From the NCBI RefSeq assembly GCF_964340395.1, contig NC_135549.1:29978832-30042831 (forward strand): a stretch of 64,000 nt of DNA. The letters run 5' to 3'. Each line of letters opens with the position of its first letter. Positions within the stretch are counted from its first letter, which is position 1. Source of the DNA: Glandiceps talaboti (lineage: Eukaryota; Hemichordata; Enteropneusta; Spengelidae). The translations under genes and the position numbers were made by a program. Under the pieces are notes generated by a model. It worked only from the letters and a program-made list of their open reading frames with translations, made no database searches and was not told the origin of the DNA. Of this stretch, positions 23,009 through 36,318 are shown piece by piece.

Positions 23009-26000
23009 ATGGAGGAATATGTGAGAGAACCTTGGTGAGTCGATATTTTATTTGGTTTTGGTGTCTGATTTTGTCTGATCATGATAATTTTGCAAGTTAA
23101 AGCTTCTAAGAACTACATGAAGTTCAACGACTATGTTAACTCAATCGCGAAATATCATGGCTACGTTTTCGTACACGCTTGAACTCAAGTTAACCCCAAC
23201 AACGTGGTTCGCAAATTTGTAATCGAATCGGAAGTTGCGTAAGGCAATTGTTAACAAAAATGATCATCGTACTTTGGGTTGTTGAAACTTCCTAAATAGT
23301 TATGGACTTCTTGACTAGAGACGTGAAAGCATTTGCTGTCTAATATCAATGGATATTTGTTCAAAAAAAGTGCGTACTTTTAATCTTACAACGACTTGTA
23401 AACTAATACGCAAGAACGTACAAAAATGTATATCATATCCATGGACTTGGTCCATAGATAGACAGTAGTCTCGTGCCTACATGTATGTATGCTTTAGGCT
23501 ATACTGAGTGGTTTAGTTAGAGACCACGTTGGCATCCAGACTAAGAGACAGTGGAGGTTTCTCATGTTTCTCTTCACTGCCCCACGTTCGGTGCTACTGT
23601 CAGATAAAGTAATTTGGGACTCAGTTCTGACAATGTCCCTGTCCCTACAGTGGTAGAATCGAGTCCTGAACGACCAAGTCTGCAAGTAGGTACATGTACA
23701 TGTATAGAACAGACTCAACAAGACATACAAATCAATCTTACCATGGAAGTAACCCCTAATTATAATACTCCCATGATGTGAATATATAATACGTGTGTGT
23801 GGCATTATTACCATGCATTTTAAAACATGTAATCCTGCCATGGCCACTGTCTTTTAATTTTACTTTATGTGAAATGGGGGTCCACGTTTTGTCATTGTTT
23901 GGCCAGGGAGACCTGACCATCTTCTGGACAGTATTTATGCATGTTGCAAGTGAAAAACAAAAGATGACGGCACATTCAAACAGAAGATCTTCACATTTTG
24001 TGTACATTCAGCACTCATCACTGAAAATATGATGCGCATGCATACAATGTAGTTAAATCACACCATTGAAGTACTGACAGGATGCTAGAATGCCTTAAAA
24101 AAGGCCTGTTGTTTATGCATATATTATTCTTAAATTTCTTATGCTAACAAAGTGATCTTTGACTTGTGACTTGATCCCCAAGTTTATCTTGCATTGCTCA
24201 ATGTACAGCAAATCGATCGTACCATTATGCCGATGAGTATTTTTATTTCTAAATACGATTGCCAATTATGAATGACCAATTCCATGAACTTTTTTGCAGC
24301 AGAGGTGAATCAAAACTAATGAGCACTACATTTGTAAGTAATCCTACGCAAAAACTCAAGTTCGCCGATGAAGTGAGAATTCATGGCCGTAATCTTGGCT
24401 TTTGGCGAGTCACCTCACTCTTTCGCCTGCCATTGTCCCAGGTTGCCTGCGAAAAACTATGACAATTAGTAGTTCAGGAACAAAACATTTCGAAACATCC
24501 ACAAGCATTTTGACTACCGAAAGTGCCCCTGATTGATTCAAGACCCTGGCGATTAAAAACTATCCTGATCATTCTACAGTACTTAAAATATGAGTCAAAA
24601 TACTCAAACTTGCCATTACTCTTCACAATTTTTCAAAGATTTCACAAATTGTGATGATAATATTGTTCCCCAAATTTGTCCTTTATATTAAGCTGACAGG
24701 AAAATACTTATATTTATGCTAAGAGTTTTGGCACTGTGAGTCTTCAGCTCCTTCAGTGATTCATACATAATTTTCCTTTGGCTAAAAAAGATAAAATATT
24801 GTGACATATCATCTAATTATATGAGACTACATGTACATACATTTTTGTATATGTACATTAACAGGCATGGCATCCACTGATTGCATGTTTCAAAACATTG
24901 TTGGTGTAAAATGTTGCATACAAGGATTTCTCATTCTGTATCAATTTTTGATTTCAGTCCATGGAGAATAGTAGATGACTGTGGTGGTGCCTTCTCTATG
25001 GGTGCCATTGGTGGAGCTGTTGTCCATGCATTCCTTGGAGCCAGAAATGCACCTGTCGTAAGTATTTGCTGCTGGTATTCTTTATTTTAGTGACTCACTC
25101 AGTGAGTGACTAGTACATGTACACTGCTTGTTATCTTGCCTTATGACGAGACTTTTTTCATAACCCCTTTTAATTTTAAAACCCTTTTCCTGCCAAGCCT
25201 CCCCATCTGCTACATTGTACATGTAAATGGTCAAGGCGGTGGCCAGCATAGCCATTTTCTGGCCCTCCAGAGATGAGTTTACATGTTTTTTCAGGCGTAA
25301 GTTTGCTGTAGATTACATGATACAGTGTTGTAAAGGATTTCAACCATCACTTTCAATTGGTGGCACTCTATCCTGATAAACAGGAATAGCACATAAATAA
25401 TTCAATGAGTCAGATGTAATTCATTATACATATGATGAAATGTCACTACTAAAGTACATATACTATCGAGCCTGCTGACAGTGCCAAAATATAATTTCAG
25501 CATCATCGAAGGTTTGCAGCAACATTACCATTATACTAGTACAGTTGTATAGTGTAAATTCATGGGTTTTTTTCACTTGAGTCAAATAGATTTTAACTTA
25601 CATGTAGTTTGTGCCACTTCAATAGATATCTTCAATTTCTCCAACAGGGTCTCAGGCACAGAATGATTGGCAGCTTTTTAACAATCAAGCATAAAGCACC
25701 AATAGTAGGGGGTAAGTCTGTGTTATGGTATCTCATAAAAATTTATCAAAGTGATTATGGTTATTAAGTTAAGTTATTAAATACACAGTGTAAGAACATG
25801 TACCTGTAAGTGTTATGATAACATTTCAAATTTTAATATCATGGCAAAAAGGATATGCTAGCTGATATCCGAGTTCTCTTCATTGCTATGCAATGCATCG
25901 CCTTCTATCGTCAAAAGGCATTCAATATAACATTTGATATCACGGCAAAAAGGATATAATTGAACTTGCATCTGTATAAGTCTTTTTGATGAGGGCAGTA

Positions 26001-29000
26001 AGTACATTTGTAGGTAAAATCTACTGGGGTTCCCAAGCAAAAGTTTGGTAGATTGTACGGGAAACTATGTACATTGTGTAGCTTCCACCTCTTGCTGTTA
26101 CAGGGATTCCCCAACCTTAGCAAATACACTCACTGCACATAAACATACATGTACTGCATGTTATATTATTGGAATGAGAATCCTTAGGCCTAAATAAAAT
26201 AGTTGTTTGGCTCCAGTTACCAGACCCCCACCTAGCTTTTCACTTTTTTTATGTATTCAAGAAAAAATTAATAATATTGCAAAAATTGTGAAGCTCTTTG
26301 AGAAATAGTGAAGGTGGAAACTGACATCAACTTAAAAAGACAATATAAAACTGTTCTTCCAATCTGTAATGGCTGTACATCTGATAGGAAGAAATAAACA
26401 ACACAGAGACCATTTGGAAAACAATGGAAAACCTGAACTAGACACTCACGTGAAAAAAAAATATAATAAAATAAAATAAAATAAAATAAAAAATCTACCT
26501 ACCCCACCTATTTTAAAATTGAGCGTAATCGGAACCACACAATTTTTTTTATTAGGCATTTAATAGACTGGTTAAACTAGAAAATAACAAAATGAAGTTA
26601 TTGAAAACAGCGCATGCTTATTGAATTTATGAGGGAGGATGCTGTCAGACATCTATATACAGTATGTTGTATTTGGATAAAGTCAATATCAGCCTTGATT
26701 GAATTGTCCTGTTTTATTTCCATGGGGTGCAAAAAAATACATCCTTCCTCTAGAGAACTTGTAACGTCTACATCCTGAGTGACCAATGCACTATGGGAAA
26801 TGTAGATTCATTATAATGATAAACATGAAACATTCATGTTGTAAAATAATCTGTCACATTGCAGCCAAAAATCATTTAATCTGGGTTACCCTAAACTTCA
26901 GATCTGAGCATGCTCAGTGTGCATTGGAATTTGACTATTTCCGGTAAATGCATGTGTATAAACATATTAAATATATATATGGGGTGGAATCTGCCAGTTT
27001 TTGTGGCAGTCACAGTTGTTACGTTGATGACAAGAACCCTAAGTATGGGAAATATAGGGAAAGTTGTGATCACAATGAAAATCTGGGGAATTTGATCCCA
27101 GGTTCTTGCACTAATGTTAATCAGTGGAGCCATAACGATCCCATGAAGCAGACAGTTTGATCTGGTCAAACTTTTTTCAATATCTCTGCCTGACAACTGT
27201 TTTTCACACCAAAATTATCATCGTAATTGATGCTGCACCTCTTAAAAAGTTTTCATACATACCTATACATGTATTCATATGTTTGTTTTTCAGGTAATTT
27301 TGCAGTCTGGGGTGGTCTCTTTTCAACTTTTGATTGTTGTTTAGTCAAATTAAGAAATAAAGAAGATCCATGGAATTCAATAACAAGTGGGGCTGCAACA
27401 GGAGCTGTATTAGCAGCAAGAAGTAAGTTTCATGTGTGCATGTCATATTTATCAAAACGTTTTACCAAAAACTGGTTGGATCATGTCATATGATTTAATT
27501 TCATCTGTGTGGGGTTTTTTTCACTAAGAGCAAAGTTGAAATCAAGAAAGCAGGCATGTATACTTAAAATGTAGAGAGAAATGAGACAAGAAAACAGACA
27601 GTACACTAATGTCATCTGCAAGTAACATGTCACAAGTTTTATGTTGTCTATTTCTTTTCTAGCTTTTTACTCAGTTCTAACGAAATTATAACTAGGTGTT
27701 ATCTTCAGAACTGAGTCATACCTAAGGCCCATATACATTTACATACAGGGTGGAGTAACATGAAAATAATATTTTCAAATAACCAAACCACTATTGTGTC
27801 TCTGTGAATGGCATTTAGGAGAACATAGAAAGTTGACTACACTTCTATAAGAAATACACACTGAGTAAAATAGTTGGGACACCCTGTCATCATGATGTGA
27901 TGTAACAAATTTATTTCAGTGCTCAGAAATGTTATGAGAAAGATGAATGTTCATAATTTGGCCCCTCCACTTTATATGGCAGTTTACAATGTTTGAGTAG
28001 TGCAATGTACATTTAACAGTACCTCCACAGTCTTCATAATTTATCATCATCTTTCTCTGTTTTATCTCCAGATGGCGCTCTTGCTATGGTAGGATCAGCA
28101 GCAGTGGGTGAGTAGCCTTTCTAAGATATATGTAATGGATTGGCCTATTTCAAATTCCAAAGGACTAAGATGGGCAATTCTTGTGTTACATTTTATATGC
28201 CATAAAGTATATACCGATATCCAGGTAATATACCAATAAGTGCACATGTCATGTCATGGTGTCTACAGTACATATATGAATTGTATCTTCTCTATGAAAC
28301 ATATAACAGCTTCCGGGAAACTTTCGGAAATTCTATTCCACTTTGGAAAGGTCTCTTTTTTTGATTGATAAAGGGTTAATAGATATGCTGCTCACTGTAG
28401 ACATATCAAATCATGACATAAACTTGCATTTGACACTTTCATTTTCAAAATTAACCCATGTAAAAAGTTGCCATTTGGCCAAAAAATTGCCCAATTTTTT
28501 GGTATTTGCCAAAATATTGGCCAATATTTTGAGACTTCCCAAAATATTGGCCAATATTTTGAGACTTCCAAAAATATTGGCCAATATTTTGTGAGTTTGC
28601 CAATATATTGGCCAATATATTTTCAGCTCTCAAATAAACTGCCCAATATATTTTTCCGAAATGAATGTATTTGGTCAATATATTGGTTTCCTTTAAACAA
28701 TTTTACCATTTTGTCCCCACAGTTACACAATTTACTACTTGTAACATGTTTTAGTCGAGGTATGTAAAGGTACTTAAAATGTTAAACTGAGACCATGAAC
28801 TGAGAGTCTCAGTTGCAAAAAAATAGCCATCTGAGACTAGTCTCAGTTTGCCAGTCTCAAATGGCAAAAAAACCTTCCATGGTTAGAGTGTTTAATATGT
28901 TCTTAGGATTTCGATACTTGTTTGTGTTTGTATTGTAATCAATGTTGCCTTCCATACATACCTTTTGTTATTCTGTGTATATGGTGTCAACTCTTTCTTT

Positions 29001-32000
29001 TGTGTAGTTATCATGTGATCTGTATGTGTAGTTTACTAAGCCTTTGTTTTGTTTCTAGCATGGATGTATTTATAGACCCTTATGATGTATTAGGGATGCA
29101 TCTATGTTACTTGTAATGTTTGTTGTCATTACAATCTTTGGTAAATTTTCAGTCTCAATAGTATACATGTAGTGTGACATCATGAATTTTTGTGAACTGA
29201 AACTATTCTCAGATAGACTTTTTTTAATCTGGGACTGAAGTTCATGGCAAACCGAGACTGGTCTCGGATATGGATGGCTATTTTTGGCAAACTGAGACTC
29301 AGTTCATGATCTCAGCATGTCACACCCAGTCCCTCCAGGTGGGTGGAGGGACTGTGTCTCAGTTTAATGTTTTACATGTAGGTACTTTGTGTACCATTAC
29401 ATACCTCTTTATTCATTATATTTTAAACTCATTACTTAATTGCAGTTTTACTTTTCAAACACAACTAATAGCTCCCTTTCAAAGCCAGGCACTGCACTGT
29501 TGTGTGTTTTTAATCCCAGTAAAGCTCGAGACTTGACATTTTTTACAGCTCATTTTAAAAGATAGCCACTAGGCCAATGAGTCCATGTTCAAGATGGCCA
29601 CATCAAGCTTATGCTCCATGTTCAACTACAACGGCTTGCCGTATGTGGACCATCTTGTGTGAATAGTTTAAATCTTAAAGGTATCTCAGACATGCAGACA
29701 TGTTTACAAAACTAATTTATTTGAATGTTGACAGTTTCTTCTAATAATGTACAGAGTTTATACACATTGTGATTGTGAAGTCCTATATGTAATATCTCTG
29801 GATAAATTCTCAGGATTGGGGTTGGAGAACTACTAAACATTTTGCATCGGAACTTAGGGAAGGGTTTGCCTGTGATCAGTGATAGTGGTAACATTTACCT
29901 GTTACCAGTGAATACCACTTTGATGACAAAAAATTTTCATTTGTCCTTAAAACAGAGAGGAATTATTTTGATTCTGATGGCTAATTGAAAGATGAATATT
30001 TTGACCATGTATCTGGTACTATGAGGAAACATTTAGTCAACATCACAAAAATATTGGCAATTTGCTGAAATCTACTGACAATCTGAATAGCTGTTGGTGA
30101 ATGGTAAACTAAATAACTATCGATTTGCTTGGAAAAATCATGGAAGTATAACCCACTACCTGGGATATCCCTAAACTCTTGTTCTTTGTTGAAATTTATC
30201 AACATGACAAAAGAGTGACAGTCACCCTTGTATTCAGATTGTAGCAATGTTTGTATGTACTTTACTTTTGCACTCACAATGATAACACAACAATGTAACG
30301 GTCACCTTGCAGCTTGGCTTCAATACAAGTATGTTCTGTCACAGACAAGGAACACATGTGCTGCATGTCTGTGGTTCGATCTGTGTGTCACAAACCGTAC
30401 CCCTTTCTACCTCAAGTTGTCTTGGCCAGTAGATGTTGTCTCTCTTGCATGATCATATAAATGTATCTGTAAGTGAAGCAAGTCACGTCATTTCTGACAT
30501 ATTTAATATTTCATGGGTGCACCATTGAAATTTTTTCTTACTCAGATATGTGTATAGGGCTGAAAAGTATATTTTACGGCTATAGTTACCAGAATTCCCT
30601 AAATGTTGTTTTCAACATCAATTAAAAAAAATTTGCATTTTGTCACGGACAAGAAACACTCTGTGCTGAATGCTTTGTTAACAAATGGCATGAATGCTAC
30701 ATTTGGAAATAATTAGCACACTGTCATTGGGTATAAAACATGGCCAACGTAATACAAAATATGTAAATAGTATGCAAATGAGCATTTTCCAAATATGATT
30801 TAATGACCTGACAGTGTTATGCAATCATGGTAAAATATCCTGAGATTATCACAGTCTACATGTCATAATCTGCAAAAGCAGCATACTAGTGCTTGATCGA
30901 AAACCATCGCGTCATGTTCTAGTCTTCAAATGCTTAGATGGCAATGTTACCATCGTATGGCACGTCAATGGAAAGAAGGAAAACTTGCCCCAGTGGAAAT
31001 GTCACTTTGATACAGAGTGGAAGTGAAAGTTCCGAGATTGTGGTAAGTGTAGCTCTATCATTTTGGAAAGTTAATTGATTTCTGTTGTTGTTGTGAATGT
31101 TATTGTCAATAGAAATTTTACATCCATCCTTGGAGTAATTAATTACTCAAAGATACATCTATGCTGACCAAAGATGATTTGCTACTCAATTTCCAGACTC
31201 CACATATAATGGTTGATTTTCAAGTGAAGATGGTAATTTTATGGTAACATGTCATTGTCCAAAACGTGTGAACAGTAAGCATTCTACTGTGAAGTGGCCT
31301 TGCATTTCATTTGTTTTCTCAAAATGTTGAACTAATCACAGACAACTAAGAAGTTAGTTGTGTAGCAGTCTTTGTTGTTTGCTTTAGAGGTGCTTCCTTA
31401 TTGAACTTTCAATTACTCTGGGAAGGATGTGACCCCAACCCATTTTTACCGGTAAAAACTTAAACTTGTAGCATAGGCAGTGGATCACCTTTGTCCATAA
31501 AATATATGCTAGACCCCTCAGGCTATTTTTCTCACTATGATGGCTACCAAAGGTTGCCAGTAAGGGCTAGCCCAAAGTGTCTAGGAAAAGTTGAAATTTT
31601 CTATAGAGCTAATTTCTATTTTGTGGGTTGAGTAATGTATGGTAATCTATTCAATAACCCATGACCTCTAGGATATGTACATTAACATACATGATTATAA
31701 TGTTTGTGTTCTTACTGAGGATTACATCTTAGTGTTTGTGTAGCAACCGTTTTGCAATTCTATGCATATCTTTTCTTATTCTGTGTATATGGTGTGAACT
31801 GTTTCTTTTGTCTGTGCTTTGTGAAGTATGATTCATATCACTACTAGTGATGTGATGTGACCCCTAGCTGTACCGTCTGTGGTTGCATTTTAGCCCACAT
31901 AGTGTATTCCAAGTTCAAACTGGTGATACCTCTTATACTTAGTTTCAAATTGATTTCTCACAAAAAGGCAACTAAAGCTTGGAACATTTCCATTGAAGCA

Positions 32001-35000
32001 TGTCAAGAGAAAGGTTCTTGTATCTGAATGCCTTTTTCAGCTATTCAGTCTATACGATGGGATGTCTATCTATAGGTTCTATGCTCAGTCATGATGGTAT
32101 CTCACTACCGTATATACATGTATGGTAATTGTGAGTTTGATGAGTGTGTAGACATTGTCATTCACACATTTTGGTTGATCCATTGTGGTTATTTTTACCT
32201 CAGACCACTAAAGCCACTGACATGTTCTCTGTATTACTAGCTGTCAACTACCTTCTCTGATCAGCTGTTATTTATATCATCAAAGTGTGGAGATGACTTT
32301 AGCTAGACCTCAGGCTTTCGCCCTTGATTGTGTCCCACCTATCAGAAACACAGTGTTGAGAAGAAAACCTTACTGCAAAAAATTTTCAATTAACATAATG
32401 AGAATGAAGATTTTTTTCCAAAAAGCCTTCAATCATCATATGGATATAATTGGAGCCATTTATAAATTGTATGTTTGTACCAATCCAAAGCATCTCACAG
32501 GGTTGAATGAAAATGTATTCTTTGCCCCAGTAATCAGTAATAACATCTGTGTTATTTGTGATGAAATCTATAAACTTTTCATTGACATGCACAAACAATT
32601 TGTACATGATACATGACCTGTGTGTTTCTCGAAGCACAGAAAAAATGCTGAAAACAAGACCCAGAAGCTAGTGCTCTGTACAGCAGTTTGAATTTCCCAC
32701 ATTTGCATAGATTAGCCATAATCCTCTTTATATAGGGCAGTTGTGTCTATATTCAGTTACATAATGCAAGTTTTAATGCAAACTCTTTTCTTTGTTTTTC
32801 AGGTTAAAGCTGTAATGACTGCCTTATGGAGGGTGAATGGATTGTGACAGTATATGATGAACTATGTGTGGGAAAGATCATAAAAACTAACTGGAAAAAT
32901 GCTTTAGTACATTTTTTGGAAAAAAACTGGTGTTTATGATTTGTGGGGTGAAAGGTAATTCTGTTTGGGAGGGAAATTTCAAAATAGAAACTTTGTCTTG
33001 GGAAGGGGCTGAGAAGATAAATTTATGAAGTAAAAGTTAGATGTTTCAATATTACATTTATGCATCATGGTCTTTTTTCAACAGGTGTATGCGTGTGCCA
33101 TTTCTCATTGTTAACTCTTCACCATGGTTACAAAAAGAACTGTAGTTCTTGAGAATGTTTCAAGAATTTTTGTGCTTTGTATCAAACACTTTTTCTTTTT
33201 ATATTCCAAATGGTATGTAAAATTGCTGAGTATTCGGCTTGTCAGTATACCTTGTATATATGTGATGGTCATTGTTATTGTTACAAGAAAGTTCAATAGG
33301 TCAGTCACAAACACTCATTCGATTGATCTGCTCAGAGCAATGAAGTTTTGCAACCCCCCCCCCCCCCACCAAAAAAAAATAAATAAATAAATAAATAAAT
33401 AAATATTAATGTCAAAGCAAGAGTTCATGGTGGAAATTTTGTTGAGCAAGCTTCCAACACTGCAGCAACTAGGAAGTGGGGAACATAGAATTTTGGATAG
33501 TAAATAAACAAGAAAGGATTACTTTCAGCTGTATTTCCCATCTACGATAGCTCTCCCAATATTGTCACTGTTATTATACTAGTTTGAAAGTGGTCATTTC
33601 TTTTGTCCTGGTCCATAATGTGTAACCAAGCACAGCAACTAGGCTCATTTAAAATTAATGTTCAAATATTTTAAAGTAAATTGGCAATAACAAGGTTTAG
33701 ATAGGGGAAATGATGGAAAGTGTATAAAAGTAAAATATTTCACAATGTTTACATTTGATGCAACATTTGGTATTAAACATTATGGGATGGAAAATTTGAT
33801 TTAAAAAAATAAGGGAATAATTCCTAAAAATACTGCAAATGGCACTGTAGCACAACTGTACAGTTTTTATAAATGTTTATCCACATGCCCAGGTCCATGT
33901 TAACAATAGATGTTCATTTGCTGGATGACTATCCAGTTGCCTATCCAACCATGTTGCTATCTTTGCAATGTAAGCAATCATTTGGCTGTTGCTATGGGCG
34001 TGGTCATGTTGCTAGACATACTTGCATACATTATAAAATGTTTTTCTTCACTTTTCTATGAATTCTCGATATTATCTTTGCAATGTACGCAATCATTTGG
34101 CTGTTACTATGGGCATGGTCTTGTTGCTGAATGTTTACTCACTTGCCTACCTGAAGATGTTGTTATTTGACCAAAATATACTGCCATCTGGTTGTTGTTA
34201 AGGGCGTGGTAATGGTTGCTAGGGCCAATTGTGTCAAAATATTTTAAGAAAATCTGCAGAATAACACTTTTAGAAACATCCCACCAAGTTTCAGTCTCAC
34301 TGACCATGTACTTTTTGAGATATAAATTTTTGACCAAAATTCACATTTACAACTACTTTGCATATAACTGACAATATAATTTGCATCATCATGTCTTTTG
34401 AATCATCATGTCATGAACAAATCTGAATTTACTAGCCTTCAAAACTGTTCCCACCAAATTTCAGGCCAATCTACCCAGTCTTTTTTGGAGTTTAAATATT
34501 TTTACCAAAAATCCCATTTTTGTGACCCAAAATCACATTTCTGATGCAATCATTTTCATTTGAACAGTTTCCCAACTAGACACCAGAAGTAACATGACCA
34601 CCAAATATCAAAGCAATCGGTCCCAGCGGTTTTTGACTTTAAGTTGTTTACACACAGACAGACAGACTGACAGACAGTTTGCATGTGCTTATAGCACTAT
34701 TGAACCTTATCAGTTCAGTTGTGCTAAAAAGGAACCAATATATTGGCCAATGATACATTTATAGGGGAAAAATATATTGAGAGCTGAAAATATATTGGAC
34801 AATATATTGGCAGACTCCAAAAATATTGGCCAATATATTGGTAAACTCACAAAATATTGGCCAATATTTTGGGAAGTCTCAAAATATTGGCCAATATTTT
34901 GGGAAGTCTCAAAATATTTACCAAAATTTTGGCAAATACCAAGAAATTGGGCAATTTTTTGGCCAAATGGCAACTTTTTACATGGGTTAATTTTGAAAAT

Positions 35001-36318
35001 GAAAGTGTCAAATGCAAGTTTATGTCATGATTTGATATGTCTACAGTGAGCAGCATATCTATTAACCCTTTATCAATCAAAAAAAGATACCTTTCCAAAG
35101 TGGAATAGAATTTCCGAAAGTTTTCCGGAAGCTGTTATATGTAAATCAATCCAGAGAAGTAATTTCATCAGTATTTTGTAACTTGTGTCTTTTTAGACCA
35201 AATTTCTAACATTCCTGACTTGAGCCATGAAAAACATAATTTGTCAAAACGTGGCTTTCAATGAAGTCCAGATGCAGCAATAGTTACAGGAGTTTGAAGT
35301 ACAGAGTATAGCACAGGTTACCAACTATACTTTACTTTACATTAGGGTGGATGTATGACATGCCCCTCCCCCTCCACCCCATCCCCCAATTATCAACCAT
35401 TATTATAAGTTACCACTTCCCCCCCCCCCCCCCCCCCAACTCCTTAATGTTATGTAAGTGTGTTTCTTTGACAAAATGGAATTAAGTAGGTGAAACTATG
35501 GTAGTCCAATGGATGCAATTTAATATGACATTTTGTGTTATTTTTCAGGGGGTATTTTACTGGCGATGATTGAAGGTGTTGGTATTTTATTCTCAAGATG
35601 GAGTGCAGGGCAGTACATGCAAGGTAAGTTTTGTACACAGACAAACTCTCAGGGCAGTACATGCAAGGTAAGTTTTGTACACAAACAACTCTCAGGGCAG
35701 TACATGCAAGGTAGGTTTTGTACACAGACAACTCCCAGGGCAGTACATAATACACATTAAGTTTTCTAAACAGACAGACTCTGGCTATGCTGATATGATG
35801 TTGAATGTGAGGATGAAGAGATGTTCAGGACAGAATATCATACATTTTTTGTACTTGCAGACAACTGTTTTGTTGTCAAATTGTCCAGACCAGGATTTGA
35901 ATCCATGCAGGCGGCAGCATCATTTTTTTACAACATGTACTTGCCTGTAGTTATAACAGGCATTGCGTAAAGTTATAACAGGCTTAGAATGTGTTATTTT
36001 TCATTTTGTAGCTGTATAATTGGGACCTGGTAGGATAGATATTGTAATGTGAATGCTTTAACAGAGATTGCAATGGATTGTATGCCCCTCAGAGAGTTGA
36101 GGTAGTATAAAGGGCTGTTGTGCCGTTATAGATCCGTACCAGGGGTAATAATTGCATTGCACTTTGAACTGTGTGGGAAAGCAATATATTAAAATCATTG
36201 TTATTATTATCTATTCACAGCTAATGAACAAATAGCACAGCAGATGCAGGATCCACAACAGCTTGGACCTAGACCAGATATACCTCAACATACATATGGA
36301 GAATCACAGTATCAATAA
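23009..36318 (+). CDS. TIMM17: Mitochondrial import inner membrane translocase subunit Tim17
   Basis: Tim17 is a core subunit of the TIM23 complex that moves presequence proteins across or into the mitochondrial inner membrane. Exons: 23009-23034, 24958-25057, 25648-25711, 27294-27422, 28072-28107, 35549-35623, 36221-36318 (TAA). Phases join to give 175 codons (human TIM17A about 171). The N-terminus [20 protein letters not shown] matches the family, including both early cysteines. Four hydrophobic Tim17-type helices follow, with [30 protein letters not shown] and [13 protein letters not shown]; the tail is polar and Gln/Pro-rich ([20 protein letters not shown]). Intron 5 is about 7.4 kb and full of repeats, although exons 5 and 6 are only 36 and 75 bp. 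The exon 6 donor is tandemly duplicated. An AATAAA at 37001-37006 is a likely poly(A) signal. The A and B paralogues cannot be told apart. Confidence 0.95.
28299..28694 (+). repeat. Left arm of a long inverted repeat pair in TIMM17 intron 5
   Basis: From ACATATAACAGCTTCCGGGA to CCAATATATTGGTTTCCTTT, this matches the reverse complement of 34727-35142 over almost its full length. Its inner half is a series of palindromic words (TTGGCCAATATTTTG and CCAATATATTGG), so each arm can also fold on itself. Confidence 0.85.
28776..29379. mobile_element. Candidate MITE with terminal inverted repeats
   Basis: TTAAACTGAGAC at the left end mirrors GTCTCAGTTTAA at the right. Further internal blocks (ATGAACTGAGAGTCTCAGTT; AATAGCCATCTGAGACTAGT; CTCAGTTTGCCA) are present in inverted form near 29225-29310. 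The 8-bp word AGGTACTT flanks it on both sides (28768-28775 and 29380-29387), as expected for a hAT-type target duplication, although the ends do not align perfectly. No transposase is present. Confidence 0.55.
29388..33870. other. TIMM17 intron 5 interior, no gene seen
   Basis: AT-rich intronic sequence. One 45-bp direct repeat (TTCTGTGTATATGGTGT...TTTCTTTTGT) occurs near 28972 and near 31778. A C-tract followed by (AAAT)n lies at about 33353-33405. Short open frames here match nothing recognisable. Confidence 0.5.
33880..34726 (-). repeat. Dispersed repeat E, copy 1 (inverted relative to copy 2)
   Basis: Contains TTTGGCTGTTGCTATGGGCG, GTAATGGTTGCTAGGGCCAA, ACATCCCACCAAGTTTCAGT and CGGTCCCAGCGGTTTTTGAC. 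The same blocks appear reverse-complemented at 37965-38665. One sub-block (TCTTTGCAATGTAAGCAATC to GGCGTGGTC) is tandemly repeated. It abuts the right arm of the long inverted repeat. Non-coding; class unknown. Confidence 0.6.
34727..35142 (-). repeat. Right arm of the long inverted repeat pair in TIMM17 intron 5
   Basis: Reverse complement of 28299-28694, ending CCGGAAGCTGTTATATGT. The two arms lie about 6 kb apart. They are either long terminal repeats of one composite foldback element or two insertions of one repeat in opposite orientation. Confidence 0.85.
35606..35765 (+). repeat. 43-44 bp array duplicating the TIMM17 exon 6 donor
   Basis: Each unit is the last 17 or so bases of exon 6 (AGGGCAGTACATGCAAG) followed by about 26 bases of intron (GTAAGTTTTGTACACAGACA...). 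Three full donors can be read: at 35624 (used in the model), near 35668 (GTAAGT) and near 35711 (GTAGGT). A fourth unit is decayed. Each unit also carries a CACAG acceptor-like string. Confidence 0.9.
36010..36211 (+). repeat. SINE copy D
   Basis: GGGACCTGGTAGGATAGATA, AATGGATTGTATGCCCCTCA, GGTAGTATAAAGGGCTGTTG and GGGGTAATAATTGCATTGC, ending in TTGTTATTATTAT. It is the forward-strand counterpart of copies B and C and lies immediately before the acceptor of TIMM17 exon 7 (start 36221), so its ATT tail is next to the splice site. Confidence 0.75.

Noticed and set aside
23494-24032. Overlapping frames in TIMM17 intron 1
   Set aside because: No recognisable domain, no splice-supported continuation, and overlap on both strands.
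28343-28767. Frames rich in [10 protein letters not shown] or NIGQYF repeats
   Set aside because: Produced by the palindromic TTGGCCAATATTTTG repeats of the inverted arms.
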